Positions 25,973 to 34,674 of a DNA stretch of 64,000 nucleotides are shown here, in pieces; position 1 is the first letter of the stretch; each line of letters opens with the position of its first letter. The DNA is from Mycolicibacterium thermoresistibile. Its GTDB lineage: Bacteria; Actinomycetota; Actinomycetes; Mycobacteriales; Mycobacteriaceae. Below the pieces are notes generated by a model that worked only from the letters and a program-made list of their open reading frames with translations, was not told the origin of the DNA and did not search any database. The translations under genes were made by a program, and so were the position numbers. The stretch spans positions 1,736,001 through 1,800,000 of the forward strand of contig NZ_LT906483.1 in assembly GCF_900187065.1 (NCBI RefSeq). The letters are read 5' to 3'.

Positions 25973-27166
25973 ATGGACTTCTCGACCGTCGAGTTGAGCC
26001 CCGAGGATCAGCGGTTCCGGGCCGAGCTGCGCGACTTCCTCACCCGCCACGTCACCGCGGAGGTGATCCGGCGTGACCGGGAGACCGGAGACAACTTCGA
26101 CGAGGGTGTGCACACCGCGCTCGGGGCGGCCGGATACCTCGAGAAGGACTTCCGGTCGGAAGCCGAGGGGGGATGGAACGCGCTGCGGCGGCGCATCTGG
26201 GAGTTGGAGATCGGCCGGGCGCACACCCCGTGGTTCCACTGGGGCACCACGGCGATGGTCGCGCAGAGCGTCGAGAAGTTCGGCACCCCGGAACTGCGGG
26301 ACGAGGTGATCCCGGGTGTGCTCACCGGTGAGATCCGGCTCTGCCTGGGCTACACCGAACCCGAGGGCGGATCGGATGTGGCCACCTGCCGGACCCGTGC
26401 CGTGCGGGAGGCGGACGGATCGAGCTGGATCATCAACGGCGCCAAGATGTTCACTTCCAACGCCCACCACGCCCAGTACGTGTTCCTGCTGACCAACACC
26501 GATCCGGCGGCGCCCAAACACCAGAGCCTGACGATGTTCCTGGTTCCGCTGGACACCCCGGGCATCGAGATCGGGCCCATCCGCACCGTCGACGGGGACC
26601 GCACCAACATCGTCTACTACAGCGATGTGCGCGTCGACGACCACTACCGCATCGGCGAGGTCAACGGCGGCTGGACCGTGCTGCGCGAGGCGCTCAACGT
26701 CGAACACGGCACCGTCGAACGCGACTCACAGGGGTTGCAGAAGCTGGCCACCATGACCGAGCACGCGTTGCTGACAGCCGAGGGGCTGGACTGGGCGGTC
26801 GCGGTGGCCGCGTCGCCGGGACCGGACGGACGGCGACTGCTCGACGACGAGTCGGTGCAGTACCGCCTCGGCCGCAGCGTCGCCCGGCTGGAGGCCGCGC
26901 TGTCCACCCCCGCGGAATACGGGCGGGTCGCGATCGCCCAGATGATGCGGGACATCACCCCGGAGTTGATGGACGTGCTCGGCGCCGCATCCGCGCTGCC
27001 GGTCGACACCACCGGCGCCGCCGCCGACGGCGCCGTGGAGTACCTGTTCCGGCTGGCGTCGCCGGTCGCCATCTACGGCGGCACGGTGGAGGTGTTCCGC
27101 AACATGATCGCCCAGCATGCGCTGGGGCTGGGCAAACCGAGCTACGGCACGCCGGTCAAGAGGTGA
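25973..27166 (+). CDS. Acyl-CoA dehydrogenase (FadE type)
   Basis: FAD enzyme predicted to introduce a double bond in an acyl-CoA. The 397-residue product has the family order: N-terminal helices, FAD/substrate block CLGYTEPEGGSDVATCRTRA, ...NGAKMFTSNAHHA, and C-terminal helices ending in the typical SPVAIYGGTVEVFRNMIAQH. ATG 25973 is used because the in-frame GTG at 25931 precedes operator site A. There is little Shine-Dalgarno sequence, so the transcript may be nearly leaderless. Its divergent partner is the aldehyde dehydrogenase gene. Substrate unknown; actinobacterial homologues often act on sterol or other cyclic acyl-CoAs. Confidence 0.9.
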   Translation: MDFSTVELSPEDQRFRAELRDFLTRHVTAEVIRRDRETGDNFDEGVHTALGAAGYLEKDFRSEAEGGWNALRRRIWELEIGRAHTPWFHWGTTAMVAQSVEKFGTPELRDEVIPGVLTGEIRLCLGYTEPEGGSDVATCRTRAVREADGSSWIINGAKMFTSNAHHAQYVFLLTNTDPAAPKHQSLTMFLVPLDTPGIEIGPIRTVDGDRTNIVYYSDVRVDDHYRIGEVNGGWTVLREALNVEHGTVERDSQGLQKLATMTEHALLTAEGLDWAVAVAASPGPDGRRLLDDESVQYRLGRSVARLEAALSTPAEYGRVAIAQMMRDITPELMDVLGAASALPVDTTGAAADGAVEYLFRLASPVAIYGGTVEVFRNMIAQHALGLGKPSYGTPVKR

Positions 27167-27180
27167 CGGTGCCGCAGTGA

Positions 27181-27750
27181 TCAGCGCGCCGGTGCGGGTT
27201 CGCCGGCCGGCGCCTTGATCCCCACCGCGTGGCGCAGCTGGGCCAGGAACTGGTCGTCGTCGTCGCTGCGGACAATGTAGTGCGACACCGCCACCCGGAT
27301 CGCCGTGGCCGCCTTCACCGCCCCGTTCGCGCCGGGCAGCAGCCGTTGCAGGCGGGCCCGCATCACCGGGATCACCTGCGACAACTGGGCGATCACCACC
27401 TCGGGCTCGATGTCGACCAGCCGCACCCCAGAGTATGAATGCTGATATTCGACGATGAATCGCAGTGCGGCGTCGAGCTTCTCGTTGCCCCGCAGACCCG
27501 CGGTCGCCTTGCTGATGCCGGTGTCGAACAGCTGCCGTTCGTAGGCGCCGAACGCGTCGAGCAGATCCTCTTTGGAAGCGAACCACCGGTACAGCGTCGG
27601 CCGAGACACCCCGGCCTGGAGCGCCACCTCGGACAGGCTGAGTTTCCGCTTCCCGGCGCGGCTGAGCACCTCGGCGGTCGCCTCCAGGATGCGATGCCGC
27701 GTCGATGCCTCCTCCTCCGGCGCGGCCTGCTGGTCTGTTGGTTGGTTCAC
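27181..27750 (-). CDS. TetR-family transcriptional regulator 1
   Basis: A 189-residue repressor-type protein. The N-terminal TetR helix-turn-helix (about 20-65) reads LSEVALQAGVSRPTLYRWFASKEDLLDAF; the C-terminal helical ligand domain is EYQHSYSGVRLVDIEPEVV and onward. It is a close paralogue of the neighbouring upstream gene, sharing SRPTLYRWF, LVDIEP, VIPVMR and FLAQLRHAVG. The start is GTG 27750, 94 nt after regulator 2 on the same strand. No operator-like site is seen directly upstream, so it is probably cotranscribed with regulator 2. Confidence 0.9.
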   Translation of the reverse strand: MNQPTDQQAAPEEEASTRHRILEATAEVLSRAGKRKLSLSEVALQAGVSRPTLYRWFASKEDLLDAFGAYERQLFDTGISKATAGLRGNEKLDAALRFIVEYQHSYSGVRLVDIEPEVVIAQLSQVIPVMRARLQRLLPGANGAVKAATAIRVAVSHYIVRSDDDDQFLAQLRHAVGIKAPAGEPAPAR

Positions 27751-27844
27751 TGCTGCAGCCCTAATATTCGTCGGGGTGATTGTCCCACTGCCACTGTAGA
27801 GGCCCCTCCGTGCCGCCGCCCCCTGCGGCGTGATCAGGCCGACA

Positions 27845-28414
27845 TTACGGATTCCGGCGCGGCTGTAACGGCGTTTTCGCCGAAACCGCGCCGGGTGCGA
27901 TCGGCAGCCCCACCGCGTGTCGCAGCTGGGCCAGGAAGTCCCCGGCGTCGTCGCTCTGCACCAGGTAGTGCGACACCGCGACCCGCACCGCGGTGGCCGC
28001 GGCCGCCGAGGCGGTCGGGCCGGTGCACAGCCGTTCCAGCCGATCCCGCATCACCGGCAGGATGGCCGACAATCTGCCGATCAGGTGGGCGGGCTCGATG
28101 TCGACCATGCGCAGACCGGGATAGGACTGCTGATACTCGACGATCACCCGCAGCACTGCATCGAGCCGCTCCTCGGCCGGCAGTCCCGCGGTGGCCTCGG
28201 CCAACGCCCGTTCGTACATCTGCCGCTCCCACTGCGCGAACGCGTCGAGCAGTTCCTCCTTCCCGGAGAACCAGCGGTACAGGGTGGGGCGGGACACCCC
28301 GGCCTGCTGCGCCACGTCCGACAGGCTCAGCTTGGTCATCCCGGCGCGGCCGAGCACCTCGGCGGTGGCGGTCAGGATCCGTTCCCGAGCTGACGCGGCG
28401 ATTCGGTCAGGCAT
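27845..28414 (-). CDS. TetR-family transcriptional regulator 2, candidate island regulator
   Basis: A 189-residue TetR regulator with the HTH LSDVAQQAGVSRPTLYRWFSGKEELLDAF and ligand-domain segments RMVDIEPAHLIGRLSAILPVMR. ATG 28414 is preferred over the in-frame TTG at 28420 because AAAGG sits 7 nt upstream. Operator-like site B starts only 9 bp away, in the 87-bp divergent region shared with the P450 gene, which is the usual arrangement for an autoregulating TetR protein. It is therefore the best candidate for binding all copies of the motif. Confidence 0.9.
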   Translation of the reverse strand: MPDRIAASARERILTATAEVLGRAGMTKLSLSDVAQQAGVSRPTLYRWFSGKEELLDAFAQWERQMYERALAEATAGLPAEERLDAVLRVIVEYQQSYPGLRMVDIEPAHLIGRLSAILPVMRDRLERLCTGPTASAAAATAVRVAVSHYLVQSDDAGDFLAQLRHAVGLPIAPGAVSAKTPLQPRRNP

Positions 28415-28423
28415 CTTCAAACC

Positions 28424-28452
28424 TTTACAAAAAATCGTCGAAGTGTCACGCT
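28424..28452. promoter_or_regulatory. Operator-like site B of the island regulon
   Basis: TTTACA (28424-28429), 14 nt, TGTCAC (28444-28449), extended to AAGTGTCACGCT. It lies in the divergent region between TetR regulator 2 and the cytochrome P450 operon. It has the same sequence and spacing as the sites at 25936 and 33920. Confidence 0.65.
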
Positions 28453-28501
28453 TCGGAGGGCGAATTCGCCTATATTCGGCAGGCGGTCAGGAGGGAGCCC
28501 A

Positions 28502-29758
28502 ATGACGGTCGCCAGCACACCGGAGACCCGCGAACACAGTCCGCACGACATCTCGTCCCGCGACTTCTGGAGCCGGCCGTTCGCGGTGCGCGACGAGACG
28601 TTCGCCAAGCTGCGCGCCACCGACGGGGTGACCTGGCACGCACCGCTGCCGACGATCTTCGACAAGGTCGAGCCCGGATTCTGGGCGATCACCCGGCGGG
28701 CCGACATCTGTCACGTCAGCCAGCATCCGGAGCTGTTCACCTCCACCCAGGGGGTGGCGCTGGACCCGATGCCGGCCGAACTGCAGCAGATCGCCACCTT
28801 CTTCCTGATGATGGATCCGCCGCAGCACACCGTGTACCGGCGGTTGATCAGTTCGGCGTTCACCCCGCGCAACGTGCGCCGCATCGAAGAACAGATCCAC
28901 GCCAACGCGGTCGCCATCGTCGACGACCTGATCGGCGCCGGGAACATCGATTTCGTCAAGGCGTGTTCGGCGCGGCTGCCGATGCTGACCATCTGCGACA
29001 TGCTCGGGGTGCCGCGGTCCGATCACGAGGCGGTCGCCGCGGCCGCGGAGAAGCTGTTCTCCATGAGCGACGACGAGTACAGCTCGCTGGAGGAGCGCGC
29101 CGCCGACACCGTCAACGAGATGCTGCTGCTGTCCAACACCGGCATCGAACTGGCCAAGTTCCGCCGCAAGAACCCCGGCGACGATCTGATGACCAGCATC
29201 GTCAACGCCGAGGTGGACGGCCACCGCCTGACCGACGAGGAGATCGGCGCCTTCATGATCCTGCTCTCCTCGGCGGGCAACGACACCACCAAACAGACCA
29301 CCACCCACGCGCTGATGGCGCTGGCCGCCCACCCCGAGCAGCGGGACTGGTTGATGGCCGATTTCGACAACCGGATCGGCCCCGCCATCGAGGAGTTCGT
29401 TCGCTACGCCACCCCGGTGCTGCAGTTCGCCCGGTTCGCGACCGCCGACACCGAGATCGCCGGGCAGCCCATCAAGGCCGGTGACAAACTCGGCCTGTTC
29501 TACTGCTCGGCGAACCGCGACGAGTCGGTGTTCGACGATCCGCACGCCTTCAACCTGCAACGGATGCCCAACCCGCACGTCGGGTTCGGCGGCGGCGGAC
29601 CACATTTCTGTCTGGGCAACCAGCTGGCCAAGAGTGAGCTGCGAAACCTGTTCCGGGAACTGCTGACCCGGCTGCGTACCATCGAGTTCGGTGAACCGGA
29701 GTACCTGCTGAGCAGCTTCGTGCACGGCATCAAACGGGTTCCGGCGTACGTGCAATAG
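28502..29758 (+). CDS. Cytochrome P450 (first of two)
   Basis: Soluble bacterial monooxygenase; the heme iron inserts oxygen using electrons from a ferredoxin. In the 418-residue product the I-helix oxygen-binding motif is SSAGNDTTK, the K-helix is EEFVRYATPV, and the heme loop is FGGGGPHFCLGNQLAK with ligand Cys370. MMDPPQHTVYRRLIS is typical of mycobacterial CYPs. ATG 28502 has AGGAGGGA upstream. A 3Fe-4S ferredoxin gene follows 17 nt later and is the likely redox partner. The CYP family number and the substrate cannot be assigned by eye. Confidence 0.93.
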   Translation: MTVASTPETREHSPHDISSRDFWSRPFAVRDETFAKLRATDGVTWHAPLPTIFDKVEPGFWAITRRADICHVSQHPELFTSTQGVALDPMPAELQQIATFFLMMDPPQHTVYRRLISSAFTPRNVRRIEEQIHANAVAIVDDLIGAGNIDFVKACSARLPMLTICDMLGVPRSDHEAVAAAAEKLFSMSDDEYSSLEERAADTVNEMLLLSNTGIELAKFRRKNPGDDLMTSIVNAEVDGHRLTDEEIGAFMILLSSAGNDTTKQTTTHALMALAAHPEQRDWLMADFDNRIGPAIEEFVRYATPVLQFARFATADTEIAGQPIKAGDKLGLFYCSANRDESVFDDPHAFNLQRMPNPHVGFGGGGPHFCLGNQLAKSELRNLFRELLTRLRTIEFGEPEYLLSSFVHGIKRVPAYVQ

Positions 29759-29775
29759 CCTGCGATAGGACGGAT

Positions 29776-29967
29776 ATGCGAGTCGAGGTCGATCTGACGG
29801 TCTGCACCGGCCACGGCATCTGCGAGGCGATCGCCGACGATGTGTTCGAGGTCGGCGACGACGGGATGGTGCGGATCATCGAGCCGGAACGCCCGGAGTC
29901 CGACCGGGAGCGGATGCAGCAGGCCGTCACCCAGTGCCCGGCCGCGGCGTTACGGCTCGTCGACTGA
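29776..29967 (+). CDS. 3Fe-4S ferredoxin, P450 redox partner
   Basis: A 63-residue electron carrier. Cluster ligands are Cys10, Cys16 and Cys54 (C-T-G-H-G-I-C...QCPAAAL); His13 replaces the cysteine expected in a 4Fe-4S ferredoxin, which marks the 3Fe-4S type commonly encoded next to actinobacterial P450 genes. ATG 29776 is 17 nt after the P450 gene. It probably also serves the second P450 in the island, which has no ferredoxin of its own nearby. Confidence 0.93.
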   Translation: MRVEVDLTVCTGHGICEAIADDVFEVGDDGMVRIIEPERPESDRERMQQAVTQCPAAALRLVD

Positions 29968-30070
29968 GATCCTGCCGGGGGAACGGATTCGGAGCGTCCC
30001 GGTGTCGGGAGATCCCAGCCGCGAACATCTGGTGACGCCCTGCAGTCGGCCGACGAACACCGGAGGGCAC

Positions 30071-32245
30071 ATGGCAACCGAGCAGCGTGTCACCTACTGC
30101 CGCATCTGTGAACCGTTGTGCGGGTTGATCGCCACCGTCGAGGACGGGCGACTGCAGTCGCTGCGGCCCGATCCGGACCACCCGCTGTCGCGCGGCCGGG
30201 CTTGCCCGAAGGGCATCGCCTTCACCGAGGTGCAGAACGATCCGGACCGGGTGCTGTATCCGCTGCGCCGGCGTGCCGACGGCGAATTCGAACGGGTCGG
30301 CTGGGACGAGGCGCTCGACGACATCGCCGCCCGGCTGACCGCGATCCGCGACCGCCACGGCGGCGGCGCGATCGGCCAGTACTTCGGAAACCCGGTGGCG
30401 TTCGGGTACGCGACCGCGCTGTGGTCCGGGATGTTCGTCGCCCGGCTCGGTTCCAGGCATCAGTACTCGTCCGGTTCCCAGGACATCAACAGCCGGTTCG
30501 TGGCGAGCAAGCTGCTCTACGGTGCGGCCAGCCAGATCCCGTTCCCGGATCTGCCGCGCACCGACTTCCTGTTCATGCTCGGCGCCAATCCGTTCGTCTC
30601 CCACGGCAGCGCGCTGCGCGCCCCGCGGATCAAGGACGACCTCACCGACATCACCCGCCGCGGCGGGCGGGTCGTGGTGGTCGATCCGCGCCGCACCGAG
30701 ACCGCGCGGGCCTTCGAACACATCGCGGTGCGGCCGGACTCCGATGCCTGGCTGCTGTTGTCGATGCTGCAGGTGATCTTCGCCGAGGGGCTGGAGGACA
30801 CCGCCGCGATCGCGCGGCAGACCACCGGCTGTTCGACGCTCCGGGGTCTGGTTGCCGGGTTCCCGCCGGAGGCGACGGCCGCACGCACCGGTGTGCCGGC
30901 CGACGTGGTGCGTTCGCTGGCAAGGGATTTCGCGGCGGCGCCGACCGCGGCCGCCTACGGGCGGACCGGCGCCTGCCTGGGCCGGCACGGCACCCTGGTG
31001 AGCTTCTTGCTCGACGCGCTGAGCATCGTCACCGGAAACCTGGACCGCGAGGGCGGTCTGCTGATGGCGCATGCGGTGATCCCGTTCGAGGAACTCGGCG
31101 AGCGCACCGGCCGGCTCACCTACGGCACCGAGCGGTCGAGGATCGGCGGCCTGCCGGAGGTGATCAGCACATTCCCGGCGGCGCTGATGGCCGACGAGAT
31201 CAACACCCCGGGCGACGGGCAGCTGCGGGCGTTGTTCGTCACCGCCGGGAACCCGGTGCTCACCGTGCCCAACGGGCCCGCGCTGGAGAAGGTGCTGGGC
31301 AAGCTCGATCTGATTGTCTCACTGGACTTCTACGTCACCGAGACGAACCGGCACGCCCACTACGTGCTGCCGGCGACCACCTTCCTGGAACGCGATGACT
31401 ACCCCTATGGGTTCGCCGCCAACTGTCCGACGGTGTTCATCCAGTCCGCCGAACCGGTGGTGGGGGCCTACGGCGAGGCCCGTAACGAATGGGAGGTGTT
31501 CGACGAGCTGGCCCGCCGAATGGGGTTGTCGCTGTTCGCCACCGGGCCGCTGGAACGTCTCAACCCGGTGCTGGCCTGGCTGGACCGGCGCGGTGTCGGC
31601 CGGCTGACCCCACGGCGGCTGATGGAGCTGCTGCTGCGGCTCGGCCCGTACGGCGATCGGTTCGGACTGCGGCGCGGTGGGCTGAACCCGCGGCGGCTGC
31701 GGGAGAATCCGCACGGCATCGTGGTGGCCGACCGGGTGCCGACCGGGGTGCTCGGCAAGGTGGTGCGCCACCGCGGCGGCAGGGTGTGCCTCGCCCCGGA
31801 CGAGGTCGTCGCCGAGGTGCACCGGTTGGGGCAACGCCATCCGGACGATCCGGCCTATCCGCTGCTGGCGATCGGCATGCGGGAGATGCGGTCGCAGAAC
31901 ACCTGGATGCACAACAGCCCCACGCTGATGAAAGGGGACCGGCGGCACCGCGCCCGCATCCATCCGGCCGACGCCGCCGCTGCCGGCGTCACCCACGGGG
32001 GACCGGTTCGGATCGAATCACCCTACGGGGCAATCGAAACCGAGGCGTTGTGCACAGACGAGATGACGCCCGGCACGGTGGCGATCCCGCACGGCTGGGG
32101 CCACAACGGGGGCTGGCGGCTGGCCAACCGGCTGGCCGGCGCCAACGTCAACGAACTGACCTCCAATGACAGCGCCGACCTGGAACGCCTGGCGGGGATG
32201 TCGGTGCTCAACGGGGTGCCGGTCCGGCTGGTCCCGGTCGGCTAG
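30071..32245 (+). CDS. Molybdopterin-dependent oxidoreductase with 4Fe-4S cluster
   Basis: A 724-residue enzyme of the DMSO-reductase/formate-dehydrogenase superfamily. The N-terminal cluster motif is C10-x2-C13-x3-C17-x27-C45 (YCRICEPLCG...GRACPKG). Molybdopterin-binding segments include NPVAFGYATALWSG, FMLGANPFVSHGS, VVDPRRTETA and, at the C-terminus, HPADAAAAGVTHGG and VAIPHGWGHNGG. ATG 30071 has CGGAGGG upstream, 103 nt after the ferredoxin gene on the same strand. No subunit or chaperone genes are adjacent. It is not clearly the FdhF (Rv2900c) orthologue; substrate unknown. Confidence 0.85.
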   Translation: MATEQRVTYCRICEPLCGLIATVEDGRLQSLRPDPDHPLSRGRACPKGIAFTEVQNDPDRVLYPLRRRADGEFERVGWDEALDDIAARLTAIRDRHGGGAIGQYFGNPVAFGYATALWSGMFVARLGSRHQYSSGSQDINSRFVASKLLYGAASQIPFPDLPRTDFLFMLGANPFVSHGSALRAPRIKDDLTDITRRGGRVVVVDPRRTETARAFEHIAVRPDSDAWLLLSMLQVIFAEGLEDTAAIARQTTGCSTLRGLVAGFPPEATAARTGVPADVVRSLARDFAAAPTAAAYGRTGACLGRHGTLVSFLLDALSIVTGNLDREGGLLMAHAVIPFEELGERTGRLTYGTERSRIGGLPEVISTFPAALMADEINTPGDGQLRALFVTAGNPVLTVPNGPALEKVLGKLDLIVSLDFYVTETNRHAHYVLPATTFLERDDYPYGFAANCPTVFIQSAEPVVGAYGEARNEWEVFDELARRMGLSLFATGPLERLNPVLAWLDRRGVGRLTPRRLMELLLRLGPYGDRFGLRRGGLNPRRLRENPHGIVVADRVPTGVLGKVVRHRGGRVCLAPDEVVAEVHRLGQRHPDDPAYPLLAIGMREMRSQNTWMHNSPTLMKGDRRHRARIHPADAAAAGVTHGGPVRIESPYGAIETEALCTDEMTPGTVAIPHGWGHNGGWRLANRLAGANVNELTSNDSADLERLAGMSVLNGVPVRLVPVG

Positions 32246-32265
32246 CGCCGCCGCCGGCCGGTCGG

Positions 32266-33072
32266 CTAACGCCGCCGGACCAGGACCGACTGCTGGATCG
32301 CGCCGACCGCGCCGGACTCGTCGAACAGCGTGCCGATCGTGGTGCCCACCCCGTCGGGGCCGTAGCTGGTCTCGGCACGGATCCCGATCCACTCGCCGTC
32401 CGGAACCCGGTGCACATGCACCACCAGATCGGTGTTGAGGAAGGTCCAGTTGCGGATGTCGATCTTGCTGCCGATCCCGTTGGCGTCGTCGGCCACCGCG
32501 AACAACCGCTCCAGCTGCGACATCTGCTCGCCCTTGACGATGTCCACGGTCGGCCGCAACCAGGACTCCCCGGGGCTCTCCTGCAGCGGACGGGTCAGCC
32601 ACCGCCACTGGACGCTGTGCAGATAGTTGGTGTCCCAATCCTGCACGTAGCCGGGGTCGCGGCCCTCCGACACCGGACGCAGCGGCGGCGCCGAGGCGCT
32701 CACCAGTTCACGGGTGTCGGTCTGCTGCATCCGCCATCCGCTGGCCCGGGCCACCGGCCGCGGGGTACCGTCCGGCCCGGCGGCGAGCATCTCGGCGCTG
32801 ACCAGTTCGATCTGCCGGCCGGGGCGCTCCAGCCGGGAGCGCACCCAGCAGTCGCCGTCGGCCGGCACCGGTCCCAGCAGGTCGATCATCACCCGGCTCA
32901 GTCGGGTGTCGTCGCGCTGTTCGCAGCGTTGCAGTGACCGCACCAGCAGCGCCGAGACCGGGGCCGCGTGCTGCATGGTGGCGCCCCAGGTGCTGCGCAC
33001 CAGATCGGTGGGGGCGAAACGTTCGCCGGCCGGATCGTCGGCGTCGAGGAGCTCGTAATAGCAGTCGCTCAC
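32266..33072 (-). CDS. Acyl-CoA thioesterase-like double hot-dog protein
   Basis: A 268-residue protein of the thioesterase superfamily, probably two hot-dog domains. Conserved segments include RSTWGATMQHAAPVSALLVRSL, RLSRVMIDLLGPVPADGDCWVRSR, FLNTDLVVHVHRVPDGEWIGIRAE and a late GTLFDESGAVGAIQQSVLVRR. Function is likely hydrolysis of an acyl-CoA from the island pathway. The start GTG 33072 overlaps the SMP-30 gene stop by 4 nt (GTGA), so both are translated from one transcript. Confidence 0.78.
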   Translation of the reverse strand: MSDCYYELLDADDPAGERFAPTDLVRSTWGATMQHAAPVSALLVRSLQRCEQRDDTRLSRVMIDLLGPVPADGDCWVRSRLERPGRQIELVSAEMLAAGPDGTPRPVARASGWRMQQTDTRELVSASAPPLRPVSEGRDPGYVQDWDTNYLHSVQWRWLTRPLQESPGESWLRPTVDIVKGEQMSQLERLFAVADDANGIGSKIDIRNWTFLNTDLVVHVHRVPDGEWIGIRAETSYGPDGVGTTIGTLFDESGAVGAIQQSVLVRRR

Positions 33073-33899
33073 GGCAGACCGGCCCCCGCAACGTCGACCT
33101 TGACCACATCCAGTCGCGCCGACTGGGTGCCGATCAACCGCTTCGGGTAGGCGTCGGTGGTCGACAGCAAGAACAGCAGGTTGCGTCCCGGTCCGCCGAG
33201 CGCGCAGGCGATCGCGGCGCGGCCGCCGATGTCGATGCGGTCGGTCACCTCGCCACCGGGCAGAATCCGGTCGAATCGGTGCGCCAGCGTCATCGACGTC
33301 CACACCGCCCCGGCGGCGTCGAGCGCGATACCGTCGGGCGGCCCGTCCAGCCCGTCGGCGAACACCTCCCGGTCGGTCAGCGTGCCGTCGGCGGCGATGC
33401 GGTAGGAGGTCAGCCGCCGCCCGATCGACTCGGCGACGATCAACGTGCTGCGGTCCTCGGTGATCACCATGCCGTTGGGAAAGTCCAGGTCCTCGGCCAC
33501 CACCGTCACCGGGTCATCGGGGTCGTCGGGATCCACCCGCACGATCACCCCACCCGAATAGGCCTGGGAGCCGACGTAGGCGCGGCCCGCGTCGTCGACC
33601 ACCATGTCGCCCAGGTTGTCCGGCGCGAACGCACTGAGATCGGCGATGGTGGTGACGGTTTCGCCGTCATAGCGCAGTACGCAGCGCGCTTCGGTGGAGG
33701 CGATCAACAGTGAGCCGTCCGGCCGGAATCCCAGCCCGGACGGGGCGTGGCCGGGCAGCGGCAGAGTGGTCATCGATCCGTTCAGGTCGACGGTGTGCAC
33801 TGCCTCGCCCAGCATGTCGGAGAACCACAGCAGTCCCTCGAACCAGCGCGGACCCTCGCCGAAGCAGAACCCCTTGGCCAGCGGGGTGGGATTCAGCAC
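33069..33899 (-). CDS. SMP-30/gluconolactonase-like lactone hydrolase
   Basis: A 276-residue six-bladed beta-propeller hydrolase. Family landmarks are GEGPRWFEGLLWFSDM near the N-terminus (the Glu at about 15 is a metal ligand), HAPSGLGFRPDGSLL, DNLGDMVVDDAGRAYVG, FPNGMVITED and GPPDGIALDAAGAVW, which supply the Asn and Asp metal ligands. It would open lactones such as those made by the island's Baeyer-Villiger enzyme. It starts at GTG 33899; operator-like site C lies 20 bp upstream, shared with the divergent operon. Confidence 0.87.
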   Translation of the reverse strand: MLNPTPLAKGFCFGEGPRWFEGLLWFSDMLGEAVHTVDLNGSMTTLPLPGHAPSGLGFRPDGSLLIASTEARCVLRYDGETVTTIADLSAFAPDNLGDMVVDDAGRAYVGSQAYSGGVIVRVDPDDPDDPVTVVAEDLDFPNGMVITEDRSTLIVAESIGRRLTSYRIAADGTLTDREVFADGLDGPPDGIALDAAGAVWTSMTLAHRFDRILPGGEVTDRIDIGGRAAIACALGGPGRNLLFLLSTTDAYPKRLIGTQSARLDVVKVDVAGAGLP

Positions 33900-33919
33900 G
33901 GCGCATCGCCTCCCGGTGC

Positions 33920-33948
33920 TTTACAAAACATCGCTCAAGTGTCACGCT
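33920..33948. promoter_or_regulatory. Operator-like site C of the island regulon
   Basis: TTTACA (33920-33925), 14 nt, TGTCAC (33940-33945), extended to AAGTGTCACGCT. It sits in the 94-bp divergent region between the SMP-30/thioesterase pair and the seven-gene operon starting at 33994. Confidence 0.65.
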
Positions 33949-33993
33949 CCGTACTGCGTGTGTCAACGACTGGCACCGGCGGAAAGTGACGGC

Positions 33994-34674
33994 ATGCTCT
34001 ATCTGCACGAGACGATCGCCCTCGGTTCGGGTCGCAGCGACCAGTTCGTCGAGGCGTTCGACGACATCTACCACCCGATGATGTCCGAGTTGGGTGCGCG
34101 GCTGTTCGCGATCTGGGAGACCACGCCCTACAACGGACACCGGCCCCAGGCCACCGTCATCTGGGAGACCGACGGCTACCGCGACTACGCCCGGATCGGG
34201 GCGGCGCAGGCCCGCGGCGGCAGCCACGCGGAACCGGCGCGGCGGTGGGCGGATTACCTGGCGACGATCGGCGCCTCGGGGGAGGGGCGGATCATGTACC
34301 CGGCCGCCCAGAACAAACCGCTGGCCCGGTTGCAGGAGGCCGGCTTCACCGCGGGACTGGTCATCCAGGAGATCATGCAGACCAAGCCCGGGCGGCAGGC
34401 CGACTACATCCGTGAACTCGAACGGCTCTACGTGCCCTGGTCGGAGCGCACCGGCAAACGGTGGCTCGGCTCGTTCATCACCACGTTCCGCTACAACGAG
34501 GTCATCCACTACTGGGCGCTCGACGGCGAATGGGAGACCTTCGCCGAGCACTACCCGTCGTTCGGACCCGAACCCGATCCCGAGCTGATCACCTGGATGC
34601 GGGTGGCGCCGGCGCTCCGCGACGGTTGGGAGGATTCGGTTCTGGCCGCGCTACCCCCCTCACCGCTGCAATGA
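33994..34674 (+). CDS. NIPSNAP/dimeric alpha-beta-barrel-like protein of unknown function
   Basis: A 226-residue cytosolic protein that I recognise only at fold level. MLYLHETIALGSGRSDQFVEAFDDIYHPMM resembles the start of a NIPSNAP-type ferredoxin-like domain, and LVIQEIMQTKPGRQADYIRELER looks like a second copy of the same half. ATG 33994 is the first gene of a tight operon after operator-like site C. Its stop overlaps the P450 start by 4 nt. It may be a small-molecule-binding or isomerase-like partner of that P450. Confidence 0.65.
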   Translation: MLYLHETIALGSGRSDQFVEAFDDIYHPMMSELGARLFAIWETTPYNGHRPQATVIWETDGYRDYARIGAAQARGGSHAEPARRWADYLATIGASGEGRIMYPAAQNKPLARLQEAGFTAGLVIQEIMQTKPGRQADYIRELERLYVPWSERTGKRWLGSFITTFRYNEVIHYWALDGEWETFAEHYPSFGPEPDPELITWMRVAPALRDGWEDSVLAALPPSPLQ

